DNA of 64,000 bases from Methanobacterium sp. (GCF_016217785.1 NZ_JACRGA010000005.1:310001-374000); one strand, 5' to 3'. Counted from the first letter of the stretch, positions 22,344 to 31,610 are shown. Program-made: numbers and translations. Notes: a model not told the origin generated them from the letters alone.

Positions 22344-22406
22344 ATGATTTACGAACAATTTTTACCAGTTATAGCTATATTCTTATCATTTATATTATTT
22401 TGGTAA
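22344..22406 (+). CDS. Candidate 20-residue membrane micropeptide
   Basis: A short frame of 20 codons, ATG 22344 to TAA, with GGTGGT seven bases upstream. The product is almost wholly hydrophobic (polar start MIYEQ, then a helix of about 14 residues ending in FW), so it could be a single-helix membrane peptide. It lies alone in the 320-base gap between the zinc-ribbon gene and mtxX. A 33-codon frame from the ATG at 22331 overlaps it in another frame. Real existence needs comparison with related genomes. Confidence 0.3.
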   Translation: MIYEQFLPVIAIFLSFILFW

Positions 22407-22469
22407 AATATTTGCATAACACAATTAACTGAAATCAAATTATGAAAATGAATCTAGTTATCAGTATTT

Positions 22470-22482
22470 ACATTATAAATAG
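22470..22482 (+). promoter_or_regulatory. TATA box of mtxX
   Basis: CATTATAAATAGG lies about 28-30 bases before the mtxX start codon, so transcription should start within a few bases of ATG 22507. No ribosome-binding site is present there, which fits a leaderless message. Confidence 0.5.
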
Positions 22483-22506
22483 GTTTAAAGGAAAGAATAT
22501 TAACTA

Positions 22507-23202
22507 ATGAAAATCGCAGCAGGTGTGGGTGAGAATCAGGCCATAGTTCAGGCGGCTCGTAGGGTTGATTTTAAGGTTGTTTTGACGAAGTCAGAAAATG
22601 AACTATTAGACCTTTTATTAACCGGGAAGGTCAATGCTGCAGTGAGAGGATCACTCAGTGCCTCCCATCTAATGGCAAGTCTTCGGGGGAAGTATCCTGA
22701 AGTTTACCGAGCATCACTCCTGGAGTTTAAAGGACACCAGTTTCTCCTAGCTCCAGTAGGGATTGATGAAGGAGATAACCTGGAACAAAAAAAGAAAATC
22801 ATTGATTACGGGGCCAAATTCCTGGAAAAGATGGGCTTAAATCCTAAAATAGCAATTCTCTCTGGGGGAAGGCCACAGGATGTGGGAAGGAGCCCTAAAA
22901 TTGATGATTCCATCCGGGAAGCTGAAGAGTTAACCCGGATCACAAGGGATAAATATACGGTTAAACATTACTTTATATTAATAGAAGATGCCGTTGCTGA
23001 TGGAGCTAATCTAATACTGGCACCAGACGGTATCAGCGGAAACCTGATTTTCCGCAGTCTTGTTTTCCTGGGTTCGCTTAAAAGCCATGGGGCAGTGACC
23101 CTGGGTATTAAAGAAATATTCATTGACACTTCCCGATCCCAGAGTGAAGATGGCTACTTGCGAGCTCTTAAACTGGCAGAAAAACTGGCCAGAACCAAAT
23201 AA
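22507..23202 (+). CDS. mtxX: Methanogenesis marker protein 4 (MtxX)
   Basis: A protein of 231 residues of the MtxX family, found in methanogens and counted among the methanogenesis marker proteins. The fold is related to phosphate acetyl/butyryl transferases. Distinct parts are AIVQAARRVDFKVVLT, VNAAVRGSLSASHLM, AILSGGRPQDVGRSP and the C-terminal APDGISGNLIFRSLVFLG. An exact function is not known; it was named from its location next to a methyltransferase gene. The message is probably leaderless. Confidence 0.9.
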   Translation: MKIAAGVGENQAIVQAARRVDFKVVLTKSENELLDLLLTGKVNAAVRGSLSASHLMASLRGKYPEVYRASLLEFKGHQFLLAPVGIDEGDNLEQKKKIIDYGAKFLEKMGLNPKIAILSGGRPQDVGRSPKIDDSIREAEELTRITRDKYTVKHYFILIEDAVADGANLILAPDGISGNLIFRSLVFLGSLKSHGAVTLGIKEIFIDTSRSQSEDGYLRALKLAEKLARTK

Positions 23203-23277
23203 TACATAAAATCTATAATTCTAAATCACAATATAAAATTACTAATTAAGTTTAAAAAATCCACTTATTAATATAAT

Positions 23278-23420
23278 AAAGAATTCCTAATAACTAATAA
23301 AGAACTCCTAATAACTAATAAAGAAGTCCTAATAACTAATAAAGAAGTCCTAATAGGAATAAAGAACTCCTAATAGGAATAAAGAACTCCTAATAGGAAT
23401 AAAGAACTCCTAATAGTGAT
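23278..23420. repeat. Seven-copy tandem minisatellite, 20-21 bp units
   Basis: Seven head-to-tail units: three of 21 bp (AAAGAATTCCTAATAACTAA T and variants, 23278-23340) and four of 20 bp (AAAGAACTCCTAATAGGAAT and variants, 23341-23420). Neighbouring units are nearly identical and differ at two or three positions from distant ones, as expected from stepwise slippage. There are no spacers, so it is not a CRISPR array. It fills the gap between mtxX and uppS. Confidence 0.95.
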
Positions 23421-23497
23421 TCTATTTGAATCAAAATATACTATTTGATAGATTATAACAAAATCCAAATTAATCAAAATAATCAAAGGAATATAAA

Positions 23498-24265
23498 ATG
23501 TCAGCATTAACACCACTTTACAGGCTGTATGAATGGTATATCTCCAGGAACCTCCGACCGGAGCTCATGCCCAAACACGTGGCTATTATTATGGATGGAA
23601 ACCGTCGTTTTTCCAAGATCCAAGGAAATCTTGATGCTATTGAAGGCCACAAGAAAGGACTTAGCACTTTAGAACGAGTTCTGGACTGGTGTGTTGATCT
23701 TGGTATTGAAATCGTTACTGCCTATGCATTCTCCACTGAAAACTTCAAAAGACCACCCAACGAAGTTGAGGGTTTGATGCAACTTTTCAAGGAAAACTTT
23801 GAGGGAATAGCCAGTAACAAAAAGATACACAACAACCAGGTCAGGGTAAAGGCAGTAGGTAAATTAGAACTCCTGCCTGAGGATGTCAGGGAAGCCATCC
23901 ACATAGCCGAGGAATCAACTGCTAAATATAACCAAAGATTGGTAAACATTGCCATTGGATATGATGGGCGTATGGAGATCATTGATGCTATAAAAAAGAT
24001 AGCTAACGAAGTTCAAGAAGGAAAAATAACTCCGGATGATATTAACGAGGAACTGGTAAATGAAAACCTTTACACTGCCGGTCTGGAGGATCCTAACCTG
24101 ATTATCAGAACCAGCGGTGAAGAAAGACTCAGCGGATTCCTATTATGGCAATCATCCTACTCTGAACTCTACTTCTGCGATAGTTTATGGCCACAACTCA
24201 GGAAAGTCGACTTTTTAAGAGCATTACGTTCTTATCAGCAGAGAGAAAGGCGATACGGAGTTTAA
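23498..24265 (+). CDS. uppS: cis-Prenyltransferase (undecaprenyl/polyprenyl diphosphate synthase family)
   Basis: A protein of 255 residues. Motifs: HVAIIMDGNRRFSK near residue 27, where the Asp binds the Mg-diphosphate; TAYAFSTENFKRP near 75; and LIIRTSGEERLSGFLLWQSSYSEL near 205. It condenses isopentenyl diphosphate in the cis configuration to build the long polyprenyl diphosphate that carries glycans, here for N-glycosylation or pseudomurein synthesis. AGGAATATAAA precedes ATG 23498. The tatD gene follows 86 bases later. Confidence 0.94.
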   Translation: MSALTPLYRLYEWYISRNLRPELMPKHVAIIMDGNRRFSKIQGNLDAIEGHKKGLSTLERVLDWCVDLGIEIVTAYAFSTENFKRPPNEVEGLMQLFKENFEGIASNKKIHNNQVRVKAVGKLELLPEDVREAIHIAEESTAKYNQRLVNIAIGYDGRMEIIDAIKKIANEVQEGKITPDDINEELVNENLYTAGLEDPNLIIRTSGEERLSGFLLWQSSYSELYFCDSLWPQLRKVDFLRALRSYQQRERRYGV

Positions 24266-24351
24266 GTGGAGAGCCCCTAGGATCAATATCCCATAATCGA
24301 TATATTCTGAAATAGGGATGGACATCTACATTTTAAAGTATAGGTGGTTAA

Positions 24352-25110
24352 ATGATCGACAGCCACTGTCATGTTGATTTTAAAGTCTACAATAAAAACC
24401 GACAGGAAGTTATCAGCCATGCACAGGAGAAACTCACAGCCATTGTGAATTCTGGAGCCACACTGGGAGGCAACAGACGCACCCTGAAACTGGCAGAGGA
24501 ATATGAAAATTTTGTATACCCTACCCTGGGATTCCATCCTTCAAACGCATCTAAGTCTGATGCTAATATTATAAAACAGGCTTTAGCAGAAATTGATGCT
24601 AATATTGATAATGCAGTTGCTCTTGGTGAGACTGGCCTTGATTTTAATGGTTTAGACAGTGAAGAGGATAAAAACAAACAGATAAAACTCTTTGAAACAT
24701 TCCTTGAAATGGCAGCAGAGTACCAGATGCCACTGGTGATACATGCCCGAGATGCCGAGGAAAAAGCCCTGGAAATGGTTAAAAAACACCATTCTATTCC
24801 CCAAGTAATATTTCACTGTTATGGTGGAGATCTCCAAACTGCCTGGAAGATAATTGGGGAGGGATACTTCATCTCCCTTTCCACTATTGTCTGTTTTTCA
24901 GAGCATCATCAACAACTGGCTGCTGAACTACCCCTATCCCAGCTCCTCACAGAAACTGACAGCCCCTATCTTTCACCATTTAAAGGACAGAGAAATGAAC
25001 CGGCTTTTGTTGAGGAAACTGTTAAAACCATTGCAAAAGTCAAATCAATCTCAGCAGAAGAAGTAGCTAATGTAACTGATACCAGTGCCCGGGAAATATT
25101 CGGGTTTTAA
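24352..25110 (+). CDS. TatD family metal-dependent hydrolase
   Basis: A protein of 252 residues with the metal ligands of the TatD family: DSHCHVDF at the start, LGETGLDF near 85, LVIHARDAEEKALE near 128, VIFHCYGGD near 153 and LLTETDSPYL near 200. TatD enzymes are metal-dependent nucleases of the amidohydrolase type, with 3'-exonuclease activity known in several members. GGTG precedes ATG 24352. It is cytoplasmic and possibly co-transcribed with uppS. Confidence 0.9.
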   Translation: MIDSHCHVDFKVYNKNRQEVISHAQEKLTAIVNSGATLGGNRRTLKLAEEYENFVYPTLGFHPSNASKSDANIIKQALAEIDANIDNAVALGETGLDFNGLDSEEDKNKQIKLFETFLEMAAEYQMPLVIHARDAEEKALEMVKKHHSIPQVIFHCYGGDLQTAWKIIGEGYFISLSTIVCFSEHHQQLAAELPLSQLLTETDSPYLSPFKGQRNEPAFVEETVKTIAKVKSISAEEVANVTDTSAREIFGF

Positions 25111-25221
25111 TGGTAGAAACGATTTTGAGTTAGAACGATTTTGATAGTAGAATAATTGATTAAATAGCAGATGCACATTCAAAAAAGTAAAATATGAATG
25201 GGGTTAATGGAAATTATTTAG

Positions 25222-25611
25222 TTATTTTTCAAAATCTTCATTCCTTTCCTGGAAAACTTCTTTAGCTGATATTAAGCCATTAATTGCGGCTGGAAAACCA
25301 GCATAAACAGCCATCTGGATTATGACTTCGATTATCTCACGGGGAGTGCAGCCTACGTTTAAAGCACCGTGGACGTGACTTTTAAGCTCTGTCTGAGCGC
25401 TTCCCAGGGTGGTGATGGAGGCAATGGTAACCAGTTCCCGGGTTTTAAGATCCAGACCTGGCCTGGAATAGATATCCCCATAGGGGAATTCAGCAATGTA
25501 ACGAGCCATATCAGGGGCTACATCATCTAAGAGTTTTTCCAGGTTTCTGTAAGAATCAGGATTCATTTTTTTCAAATTTTCCATGCCTTTCTGGTATCTA
25601 TCTTCACTCAT
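25222..25611 (-). CDS. Carboxymuconolactone decarboxylase family protein
   Basis: A protein of 129 residues of the CMD/AhpD fold. RELVTIASITTLGSAQTELKSHVHGALN is the conserved core and NVGCTPREIIEVI follows. It lacks the CxxC pair of AhpD peroxidases, and it has one Cys in VGCTPREI, so a thiol peroxidase role is unlikely. In methanogens such proteins are common and unassigned. ATG 25611 is chosen over GTG 25617, which lies within the binding site. Single gene, convergent with tatD. Confidence 0.85.
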   Translation of the reverse strand: MSEDRYQKGMENLKKMNPDSYRNLEKLLDDVAPDMARYIAEFPYGDIYSRPGLDLKTRELVTIASITTLGSAQTELKSHVHGALNVGCTPREIIEVIIQMAVYAGFPAAINGLISAKEVFQERNEDFEK

Positions 25612-25823
25612 GATCACACTTACCTAATATTAGTTTTTCTGTGGTTTTGGGTCTATTTGTATTTTAAAGTATAAATTTGAGATAACTTCTTTACAAGTAT
25701 ACATCGGGGTATACATTTAATATCTACGCTTCCCTAATAATTTAGTTATAGTGTACTCATTTAGTTATAATGTACCTAAAAAAGGACATTATAGACAAAC
25801 ATTAAATTAAGAGGGTGATTAAT

Positions 25824-26099
25824 GTGAAGAAGTTACTCACGAGTTTTTTAGTATTATTGGCAGTGTTTTTATTGTTCCAACCCGTTATAGCTGCAGAAGA
25901 ATCCAGTTTGAGTGATGTAAAAAACAATGCAGATCAGGCACTCCAGAATGCAAGTAAGGCAACCAATGACACAGCACAGGAAGTTCAAAAAACCCTGGAT
26001 CCAATTCAGGACATTCTCAACACAATCAGCTCAATTATACAGCAAATACAGCAGATTTTCCAGGACATATCCTACATAATAGGCGGAGGCAACCAGTAA
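25824..26099 (+). CDS. Small secreted helical protein
   Basis: A protein of 91 residues. It has an N-terminal signal peptide (KKLLTSFLVLLAVFLLFQPVIA, likely cleavage after AVIA-like alanines) and then about 65 residues rich in Asn, Gln and Thr that look like one or two amphipathic helices (VKNNADQALQNASKATNDTAQEVQKTL). It contains two N-glycosylation sequons. GTG 25824 is chosen as start because GGTG lies six bases upstream. I recognise no family. Confidence 0.6.
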   Translation: MKKLLTSFLVLLAVFLLFQPVIAAEESSLSDVKNNADQALQNASKATNDTAQEVQKTLDPIQDILNTISSIIQQIQQIFQDISYIIGGGNQ

Positions 26100-26173
26100 G
26101 GTCTCCCTCTTAAATATTTTTATATTTTTTCATGAATTGATCATGGAAATTATTTTAAAGAATAAACCGGGAA

Positions 26174-26836
26174 GTGCTTATCATAAAACCTAAAGTTATA
26201 CTCAATGCAGCCATGACCCTCGATGGAAAGATCGCCACCAGAACTGGTAGTTCTGAAATTTCTGGCCAGGACGATTTTTTAAGGGTGCACAGGCTCCGGA
26301 GGGAGATGGATGCTATAATGGTGGGGATAAACACGGTCCTGGCGGATGACCCTCGCCTCACAGTCCACAAAATCTCTGCAAACCCCAAAGACAACCCGGT
26401 GAGGGTGGTGGTGGATAGTAAAGCCCGCACACCCTCGGAGTATAGGATTCTCAGCCCGGAAGCCCCCACTATCATCGCAGTTTCCAATCAAGCCCCTCTG
26501 GAAAAAATAAAGACTCTTGAAGAGGATGGTAAAGCTGAAGTGATTATCTGCGGGGATGAACATGTTGATTTAAACTGTTTGATGGACCAACTGGGAAATA
26601 AAGGGATTAAAACCTTAATGCTTGAAGGAGGGTCCACTTTGAATTATTCCATGCTCGAAGCAGGACTGGTAAGTGAAGTAAGGGTGTGCATAGCCCCTAT
26701 GATAGCCGGGGGAACCAGGGCTAAGACTCTGGTAGATGGAGATGGAGCAGATTATATGAAAGATGCCTTTCGTTTAAAGTTTAAAAAGAGTTATAATCTG
26801 GGAGAAGACCTCATTGTTGAGTATGCTGTTTTATAA
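26174..26836 (+). CDS. arfC: 2,5-Diamino-6-ribosylamino-pyrimidinone 5'-phosphate reductase
   Basis: A protein of 220 residues of the RibD C-terminal/dihydrofolate reductase-like family. Key parts: NAAMTLDGKIAT, RREMDAIMVGINTVLADDPRLT and LEGGSTLNYSMLEAGLV, which together bind NADPH and the substrate. In archaea this reductase takes the product of GTP ring opening towards riboflavin and F420. Translation starts at GTG 26174; a short purine stretch precedes it. It stands alone between the small secreted gene and the PHP gene. Confidence 0.92.
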   Translation: MLIIKPKVILNAAMTLDGKIATRTGSSEISGQDDFLRVHRLRREMDAIMVGINTVLADDPRLTVHKISANPKDNPVRVVVDSKARTPSEYRILSPEAPTIIAVSNQAPLEKIKTLEEDGKAEVIICGDEHVDLNCLMDQLGNKGIKTLMLEGGSTLNYSMLEAGLVSEVRVCIAPMIAGGTRAKTLVDGDGADYMKDAFRLKFKKSYNLGEDLIVEYAVL

Positions 26837-26980
26837 AACCAATTTTAGGGGTTATATAAATTTATGGGAGATTATGTTAGGGATGTTCTGAGTTTTAAAT
26901 TTCTGAGTTTTAAAAAATATTTTACTAAGAAACAGTAAATTCGATAAAAAAGAAGTTAATTTGGGAATAATTAACCGGCT

Positions 26981-27030
26981 GATTATAATTAGCGTTCCTC
27001 ATTTTATTTTGATTATAATTAGCATTCCTC
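26981..27030. repeat. Two 20 bp direct repeats after the PHP gene stop
   Basis: GATTATAATTAGCGTTCCTC at 26981-27000 and the same with one change at 27011-27030, ten bases apart. They start two bases beyond the stop codon of the minus-strand PHP gene. Confidence 0.75.
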
Positions 27031-27032
27031 CT

Positions 27033-27698
27033 TTATAGTATACCCTTTTTTTGGAGTATGTTCAGAGGGTTATCCCTTAAAACTTTTTTAATTTCTTTTT
27101 CAGGTAGACCTGCCCCTAATGCTATTTTCTCAGCCATTTCATAGTTTACCAAGTCTCCTGGTGCATGGGTGTCAGTGTCCACCACCAGATTGGCCCCCAC
27201 TTCCAAGGCCACCTGAACCACATGTCCATTACCCAGACTGTGACCTCTCCGGGCACTTATCTCCAAAGCTATATCATTTTCTTTAGCAATTCGTGCTTCT
27301 TCATGGGTTATAAGGCCGGGGTGTGCTAACACATCAACATCGGTACAGTTAACCGCACTCCAGTTGGTCCCTTCAATCACTGGTTCCACCAGTGTCTCAC
27401 CGTGCACTACAATGACTTCTGCCCCTAATTCCTTGGCCTTTTTTGCCAGTTTGGGGATTATTTCAGAGGGTGCATGGGTTATTTCCGCTCCAGGAACAAT
27501 TTCAATGTCCCAGTTATCTCTGATGTCTAAAACTGCGTTAATAACTCGTCCAACACAGTCCAGATTGGAGGCATCCACATGGTCGGTGATTGCCACTGCC
27601 TGATGGCCTAAAACGCAGGCTCGACGTGCTATTTCAGATGGTAGGAGTTCACCATCACTGAATATGCTATGGGTGTGTAAGTCTATTCGTTTTCCCAT
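27033..27698 (-). CDS. PHP domain phosphoesterase, possibly histidinol phosphatase
   Basis: A protein of 221 residues of the PHP family. Metal ligands are visible in DLHTHSIFSDGE, AITDHVDASN, PGAEITHAP, VVHGET, LAHPGL, ISARRGHSLG and DTDTHAPGD, which is the complete set for a trinuclear site. PHP phosphatases of this kind include histidinol phosphatases and nucleotide-phosphate hydrolases. Histidine synthesis is a reasonable guess, but no other his gene is near (the HisA-like protein at 2982 is a relative). GGAG precedes ATG 27698. Confidence 0.82.
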   Translation of the reverse strand: MGKRIDLHTHSIFSDGELLPSEIARRACVLGHQAVAITDHVDASNLDCVGRVINAVLDIRDNWDIEIVPGAEITHAPSEIIPKLAKKAKELGAEVIVVHGETLVEPVIEGTNWSAVNCTDVDVLAHPGLITHEEARIAKENDIALEISARRGHSLGNGHVVQVALEVGANLVVDTDTHAPGDLVNYEMAEKIALGAGLPEKEIKKVLRDNPLNILQKKGIL

Positions 27699-27936
27699 AC
27701 CGGGTTCTCCTTGTATTTTACTACATTATCTAATTATTATAACAATTTTATCCTATTTTTATCCTTTATTTCTAAGTTCATTAGATAAATCCATTTATAT
27801 TAGTTAAATCTTTTATCTTAACAATCCCTTTCCTAAACATCTCTATTTTTAATAAACTTAACTGGGATTTACTTTATAATGAATTAATATACCTTTATAT
27901 TTATTTATCAGAGGATATAATAAATGTGGTGATAAA

Positions 27937-28857
27937 TTGCAATCATTAGTCTTCGCCCCCTCTCACATAACCGGTTTTTTCGAGATCATTGACCACTCTA
28001 ACCCTCTAATCAGGGGATCCCGTGGAGCAGGAGTGGTCCTGGACCAGGGAGTCCTGACCACGGTGGATGCATGTGAAGGAAATGGTGAGATCATTATTAA
28101 AACCAATGGGAAAACCAATGACCTGAACTTTCCACTGGAAGGTTCAATAACCTATAAAACCTTGGATTTACTCAAAAAACATTTTTCTGAAGAAATAGGA
28201 TGGGATCAGTTAAAAATAATCGTCAATCATCGGATTAATGTACCTATAGAATCAGGATTCGGTGCATCCGCTGGATTTGCTCTGGGTACATCCATAGGGC
28301 TCTCAAAACTCCTTAAACTACCTTTAACATTTAACCAGGCTGCTGCAGTTGCCCATAATGCTGAAGTAGATTTGAAAACAGGTATGGGGGATGTTATGGG
28401 GTCAGTGATTGGAGGGTTCCCTGTGCGGATAGAACCCGGTGCCCCGGGATACGGAAAGGCAGATAAACTTCTTGATGGCAGGGAACGTGGCAGTAAGGAT
28501 GATGGGGAAGGACTCTTTGTAATATCAAAAAGTTTAGGAACCATTGAAACAGCATCGGTACTGAATGATCCGGATATGACGCATAAAGTTAACAGTGTAG
28601 CCCGGGACATGCTTCAAAAATTATTACTTAACCCTCAGGTTACAAATTTCATGGATTTATCCCTTGAATTTGCCCAAAAAACTGGACTAATTGACCCTGA
28701 AGTGATGGAGATTGTGAATGTCCTTAAGGACGAGACCTTGGGTGCGTCCATGGCCATGCTGGGAAAAACAGCATTTGCCATCTCTGATACACCGGATAAT
28801 AGTGTGGAGGGATCAATAGTTGCCCGGGTTGACCACTGTGGTTGTAGAATTGTTTAA
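27937..28857 (+). CDS. Pantoate kinase
   Basis: A protein of 306 residues of the GHMP kinase family with the archaeal pantoate kinase arrangement: APSHITGFFEI at the start, RGSRGAGVVLDQGV, and the ATP-binding IESGFGASAGFALGTSIG near residue 106. This enzyme and phosphopantothenate synthetase replace bacterial pantothenate kinase and synthetase on the way to CoA. Translation starts at TTG 27937, six bases after GGTG. The transcriptional regulator downstream is on the other strand. Confidence 0.9.
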   Translation: MQSLVFAPSHITGFFEIIDHSNPLIRGSRGAGVVLDQGVLTTVDACEGNGEIIIKTNGKTNDLNFPLEGSITYKTLDLLKKHFSEEIGWDQLKIIVNHRINVPIESGFGASAGFALGTSIGLSKLLKLPLTFNQAAAVAHNAEVDLKTGMGDVMGSVIGGFPVRIEPGAPGYGKADKLLDGRERGSKDDGEGLFVISKSLGTIETASVLNDPDMTHKVNSVARDMLQKLLLNPQVTNFMDLSLEFAQKTGLIDPEVMEIVNVLKDETLGASMAMLGKTAFAISDTPDNSVEGSIVARVDHCGCRIV

Positions 28858-28934
28858 AAAGAAGATTAAGGTGGATTATAAAAACAGTACATGTTTGGTT
28901 TTTAGCTATTAATCTGGGTTGATTCATCCTTTTT

Positions 28935-29729
28935 TCAGGTCAGAACATCTTCAATAACGTAGTTGATCCCTTCCTCATCCATTCTATTGGTTAAAGTTCG
29001 GGTCATCTTACCCACTGCAAATATCAGCACGTTTAAACCCCGGTTAGCAGCGGCAACAGCTGCCTGGGGTGTGGCAAATTCAAAATCTGGTTTGATATTC
29101 AGTTTATCCACCATGGATCTGGAGACAGTTCCCATGATACCCACCCGCTGGATGCGATTATCATATTTCTTTAGAAGTTCCTGAACATGGTCAAGGTCAC
29201 AGGCATGGGTACCGCCCTGATTAATGGTGGGGAGTTTGATAATAACTACAAATCCAGGTTCAAGTTCGATTGTCCCACCTAAACTCACCAGTGCCACATC
29301 TTCACCCTTTTTCACATCATGGAGAACTTCAGCATGGGCTGGAGTCTTTTCCTTACCTACATATAAGGTTCCTTCTTCCATTTTAAGCCATACTGCTTCT
29401 CCTTCCTTTAGGTCTTCACCAGCAATGGCTGGCCAAACAGATTTATATGTATTCATGGTGTCAATGACCTGATCCGCATATTTGCGGAGATCATTAGCAC
29501 CAGTTTTCACTTTTTCAATCCCACGCTTGGTGATCTTGTAACGTGCCTGGCCACTGCCAGTTTCAACCCATCCTTCATCCACCAAAGTCTTCAAATTCTC
29601 TGAAACTGCCTGGACTGTGATACCCAACTCATCAGCAATGTCCTTTTGACGTAGATGGGGTTGACCTTTGGCAATCTCCGCTAAGATCTGGAACTTGGTG
29701 AGTTCCCCTTTTTTCTTAAAAACTTTCAT
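28935..29729 (-). CDS. Winged-helix transcriptional regulator with C-terminal conserved domain
   Basis: A protein of 264 residues. The N-terminal 90 residues form a winged helix: LRQKDIADELGITVQAVSENLKTLVDEGWVE followed by ARYKITKRGIEKV. The rest (TYKSVWPAIAGEDLKEGEAVWL, GMHA-like loop GGTHACDLDHVQELL, GVMGTVSRSM) is an archaeal domain conserved in methanogens and not assigned a ligand by me. The segment NRGLNVLIFAVGKM near residue 230 looks like a nucleotide-fold strand and loop. It probably binds a metabolite and controls its target genes, which may include the adjacent pantoate kinase; that is inference. Confidence 0.75.
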   Translation of the reverse strand: MKVFKKKGELTKFQILAEIAKGQPHLRQKDIADELGITVQAVSENLKTLVDEGWVETGSGQARYKITKRGIEKVKTGANDLRKYADQVIDTMNTYKSVWPAIAGEDLKEGEAVWLKMEEGTLYVGKEKTPAHAEVLHDVKKGEDVALVSLGGTIELEPGFVVIIKLPTINQGGTHACDLDHVQELLKKYDNRIQRVGIMGTVSRSMVDKLNIKPDFEFATPQAAVAAANRGLNVLIFAVGKMTRTLTNRMDEEGINYVIEDVLT

Positions 29730-29894
29730 ATATGCACCCTTTTAGGATTTTAAAAATCTATTAACATCTAAGAGTTTTTTTAATATAATTAATAACTTTG
29801 ACATGTAAATTTCTTTTTTTTTCAATGGATTGTATTTTCAATGGATTGTACAATAATTTAATATTATACATGAAGTTTTTTTTAAGAATTATAA

Positions 29895-31289
29895 TTACAG
29901 GACACCATTCAGGGATTCGTCGAAGAGTTTCAGGAATTGCTCCTGTTTTTCACTGGGGATGTAAGCACCGCAGGCCACAGAGTGACCACCACCACTGCCC
30001 CCTACCTTGGCTGCTACCTTACTTATGATATGGCCGAAATGAATCCCATCAAAGGCTAAAAGTCTGGAACAACGCAGAGAAATCTTCAAACCATCATTTT
30101 CATCATTTATCCGAGTGAAACCAATCATTGGTTTTCTCCAGTCACCATAACTGAGAATCATGCCGGCTATGGTCCCGATAACCTCACTTTTAATTTCATT
30201 ACCCTGGAAGTACTGCAGGTTCTTCATGCTTTTAATCCGGTCCTCTTCCTGAACCCAGTTCATCTTCTGGGCCAGATACTGGCGGTGTTCCTTACTTAAC
30301 ATTTCCATATCATCCAGAGCCATACCTCTATCCCCTTTAAGAACCTTTAAAGCTATTTCTGGATTTTTATGCCGGCTGCAGGCGTTGATGGCTGTTGAAA
30401 ATTCACTGGCATCACGGAGGGGCGAGTACTCTTCCTCTTCCATGAATTCATAGGCATCCCCTGCCACCAGACGGGGAATGTACTTAACATAACGGGGTGG
30501 TACTTCCCGGCTCATCATTCTCACCAGTTCAGTGAAGATCCTGCCCTTCTCTTCCCTGCTTAAATCGTAAAGTGTGCGCTGTTTTCTACCATTTTTAAGT
30601 GGTATGTTCAGATTTTTCAAAAACTGCATGGCTTCATTACGATTGTTGGTGATGGGAAGTTTCACATCACCAAAGTAGGATAAAGCCACAAATAATGGTC
30701 TGGTTTGCCTTCCATAGATGGACAGGTCATTGACTGATCCCACCAATCCCTTATTAATCCCATCGTTTAATATACCTTCATTTATACCCACTAACTTCCC
30801 GGATAAACTGTTTTGCATATCTCCAACAGCACTTAAAACACCAATCCAGCTTAAATCATAAAAATCAAAAGTTTTAGCCAGAAGGTAACACATACCTCCC
30901 CCTGAAACCTGATATGAACCATCGATGCCGTAGTAGTTGGGGTTTATCTCCAGAAAACCATTTTCTCCTGAGGATATTTTCCTTACCGGGGGGTGATGGT
31001 CCAGGATGAGAATTTTGGATCCAGAAGTGTTGAAATTATCTAAATTTTGTCCTGAACCCAGATCTGAGAATATGGTGAGGTCATGATCTTTTTCCAGTTC
31101 TGGAATCCGGTCAAGGGTTATAAAATCTATTTCATGGTCTATTCCCAGACGATCCAGTGTTGAGGATAGTATTGCTCCGGCGGATATTCCATCACAGTCT
31201 ATGTGGCTGTATATTTTAACATCCTCTGCATTTCTAATCATTTCATTAGCTTTAGCCAGGGATTTATTCATATCTTGTATAGCAGCCAT
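29895..31289 (-). CDS. RecJ-like single-strand exonuclease (DHH family)
   Basis: A protein of 464 residues of the DHH/DHHA1 family. The metal-binding motifs are YSHIDCDGISAGAIL near residue 27, IFSDLGSG near 74, LDHHPPV near 96 and a Gly-rich end, KVGGSGGGHSVACGAYI, of the DHHA1 domain. Archaeal members act with the GINS/MCM replication complex (GAN) or as a RecJ-type exonuclease. SRP19 precedes it upstream by 30 bases on the same strand, so a common transcript is likely. No OB-fold is visible. Confidence 0.88.
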   Translation of the reverse strand: MAAIQDMNKSLAKANEMIRNAEDVKIYSHIDCDGISAGAILSSTLDRLGIDHEIDFITLDRIPELEKDHDLTIFSDLGSGQNLDNFNTSGSKILILDHHPPVRKISSGENGFLEINPNYYGIDGSYQVSGGGMCYLLAKTFDFYDLSWIGVLSAVGDMQNSLSGKLVGINEGILNDGINKGLVGSVNDLSIYGRQTRPLFVALSYFGDVKLPITNNRNEAMQFLKNLNIPLKNGRKQRTLYDLSREEKGRIFTELVRMMSREVPPRYVKYIPRLVAGDAYEFMEEEEYSPLRDASEFSTAINACSRHKNPEIALKVLKGDRGMALDDMEMLSKEHRQYLAQKMNWVQEEDRIKSMKNLQYFQGNEIKSEVIGTIAGMILSYGDWRKPMIGFTRINDENDGLKISLRCSRLLAFDGIHFGHIISKVAAKVGGSGGGHSVACGAYIPSEKQEQFLKLFDESLNGVL

Positions 31290-31319
31290 TTATCATTCCT
31301 TTCCTCATTAAAAATATTT

Positions 31320-31610
31320 TTATTTGTCTTTTCGGGAACCATTGATGAGGTTGCTTAGTTTAATGAGAACTTCTTTTTTACTCATTTTCCGATCAATTAT
31401 TATCCTTCCTGATCCTTCCCACCAGGAAGAAGGGTAAGATTTATACTTCTCTACAGAAGGGTTCAATCTCAGTTTTTTAGCGGCCTGGGTAATTTCACGT
31501 AATTTTGGTGAGCTTACAGCCTGTTTTTTTGGAATTTTCCTTCCCGCAGATTTGCTCTTTCCCGAATCCAGATAAACAGGCCAGATGATTGTTCTAGTTT
31601 CATCTTTCAT
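31320..31610 (-). CDS. srp19: Signal recognition particle 19 kDa protein
   Basis: A protein of 96 residues, full length for archaeal SRP19. TRTIIWPVYLDSGKSKSAGRKIPK is the RNA-binding start, and SYPSSWWEGSGRIII the typical second half. It binds SRP RNA and helps SRP54 assemble. GGAG precedes ATG 31610 by nine bases; the TTG at 31616 is an unlikely start. Lies 30 bases upstream of the RecJ-like gene. Confidence 0.95.
   Translation of the reverse strand: MKDETRTIIWPVYLDSGKSKSAGRKIPKKQAVSSPKLREITQAAKKLRLNPSVEKYKSYPSSWWEGSGRIIIDRKMSKKEVLIKLSNLINGSRKDK

Noticed and set aside
23278..23420. Array of seven similar units as a CRISPR
   Set aside because: The units touch one another without spacers and are only 20-21 bp; no cas gene is near. 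It is a tandem minisatellite.
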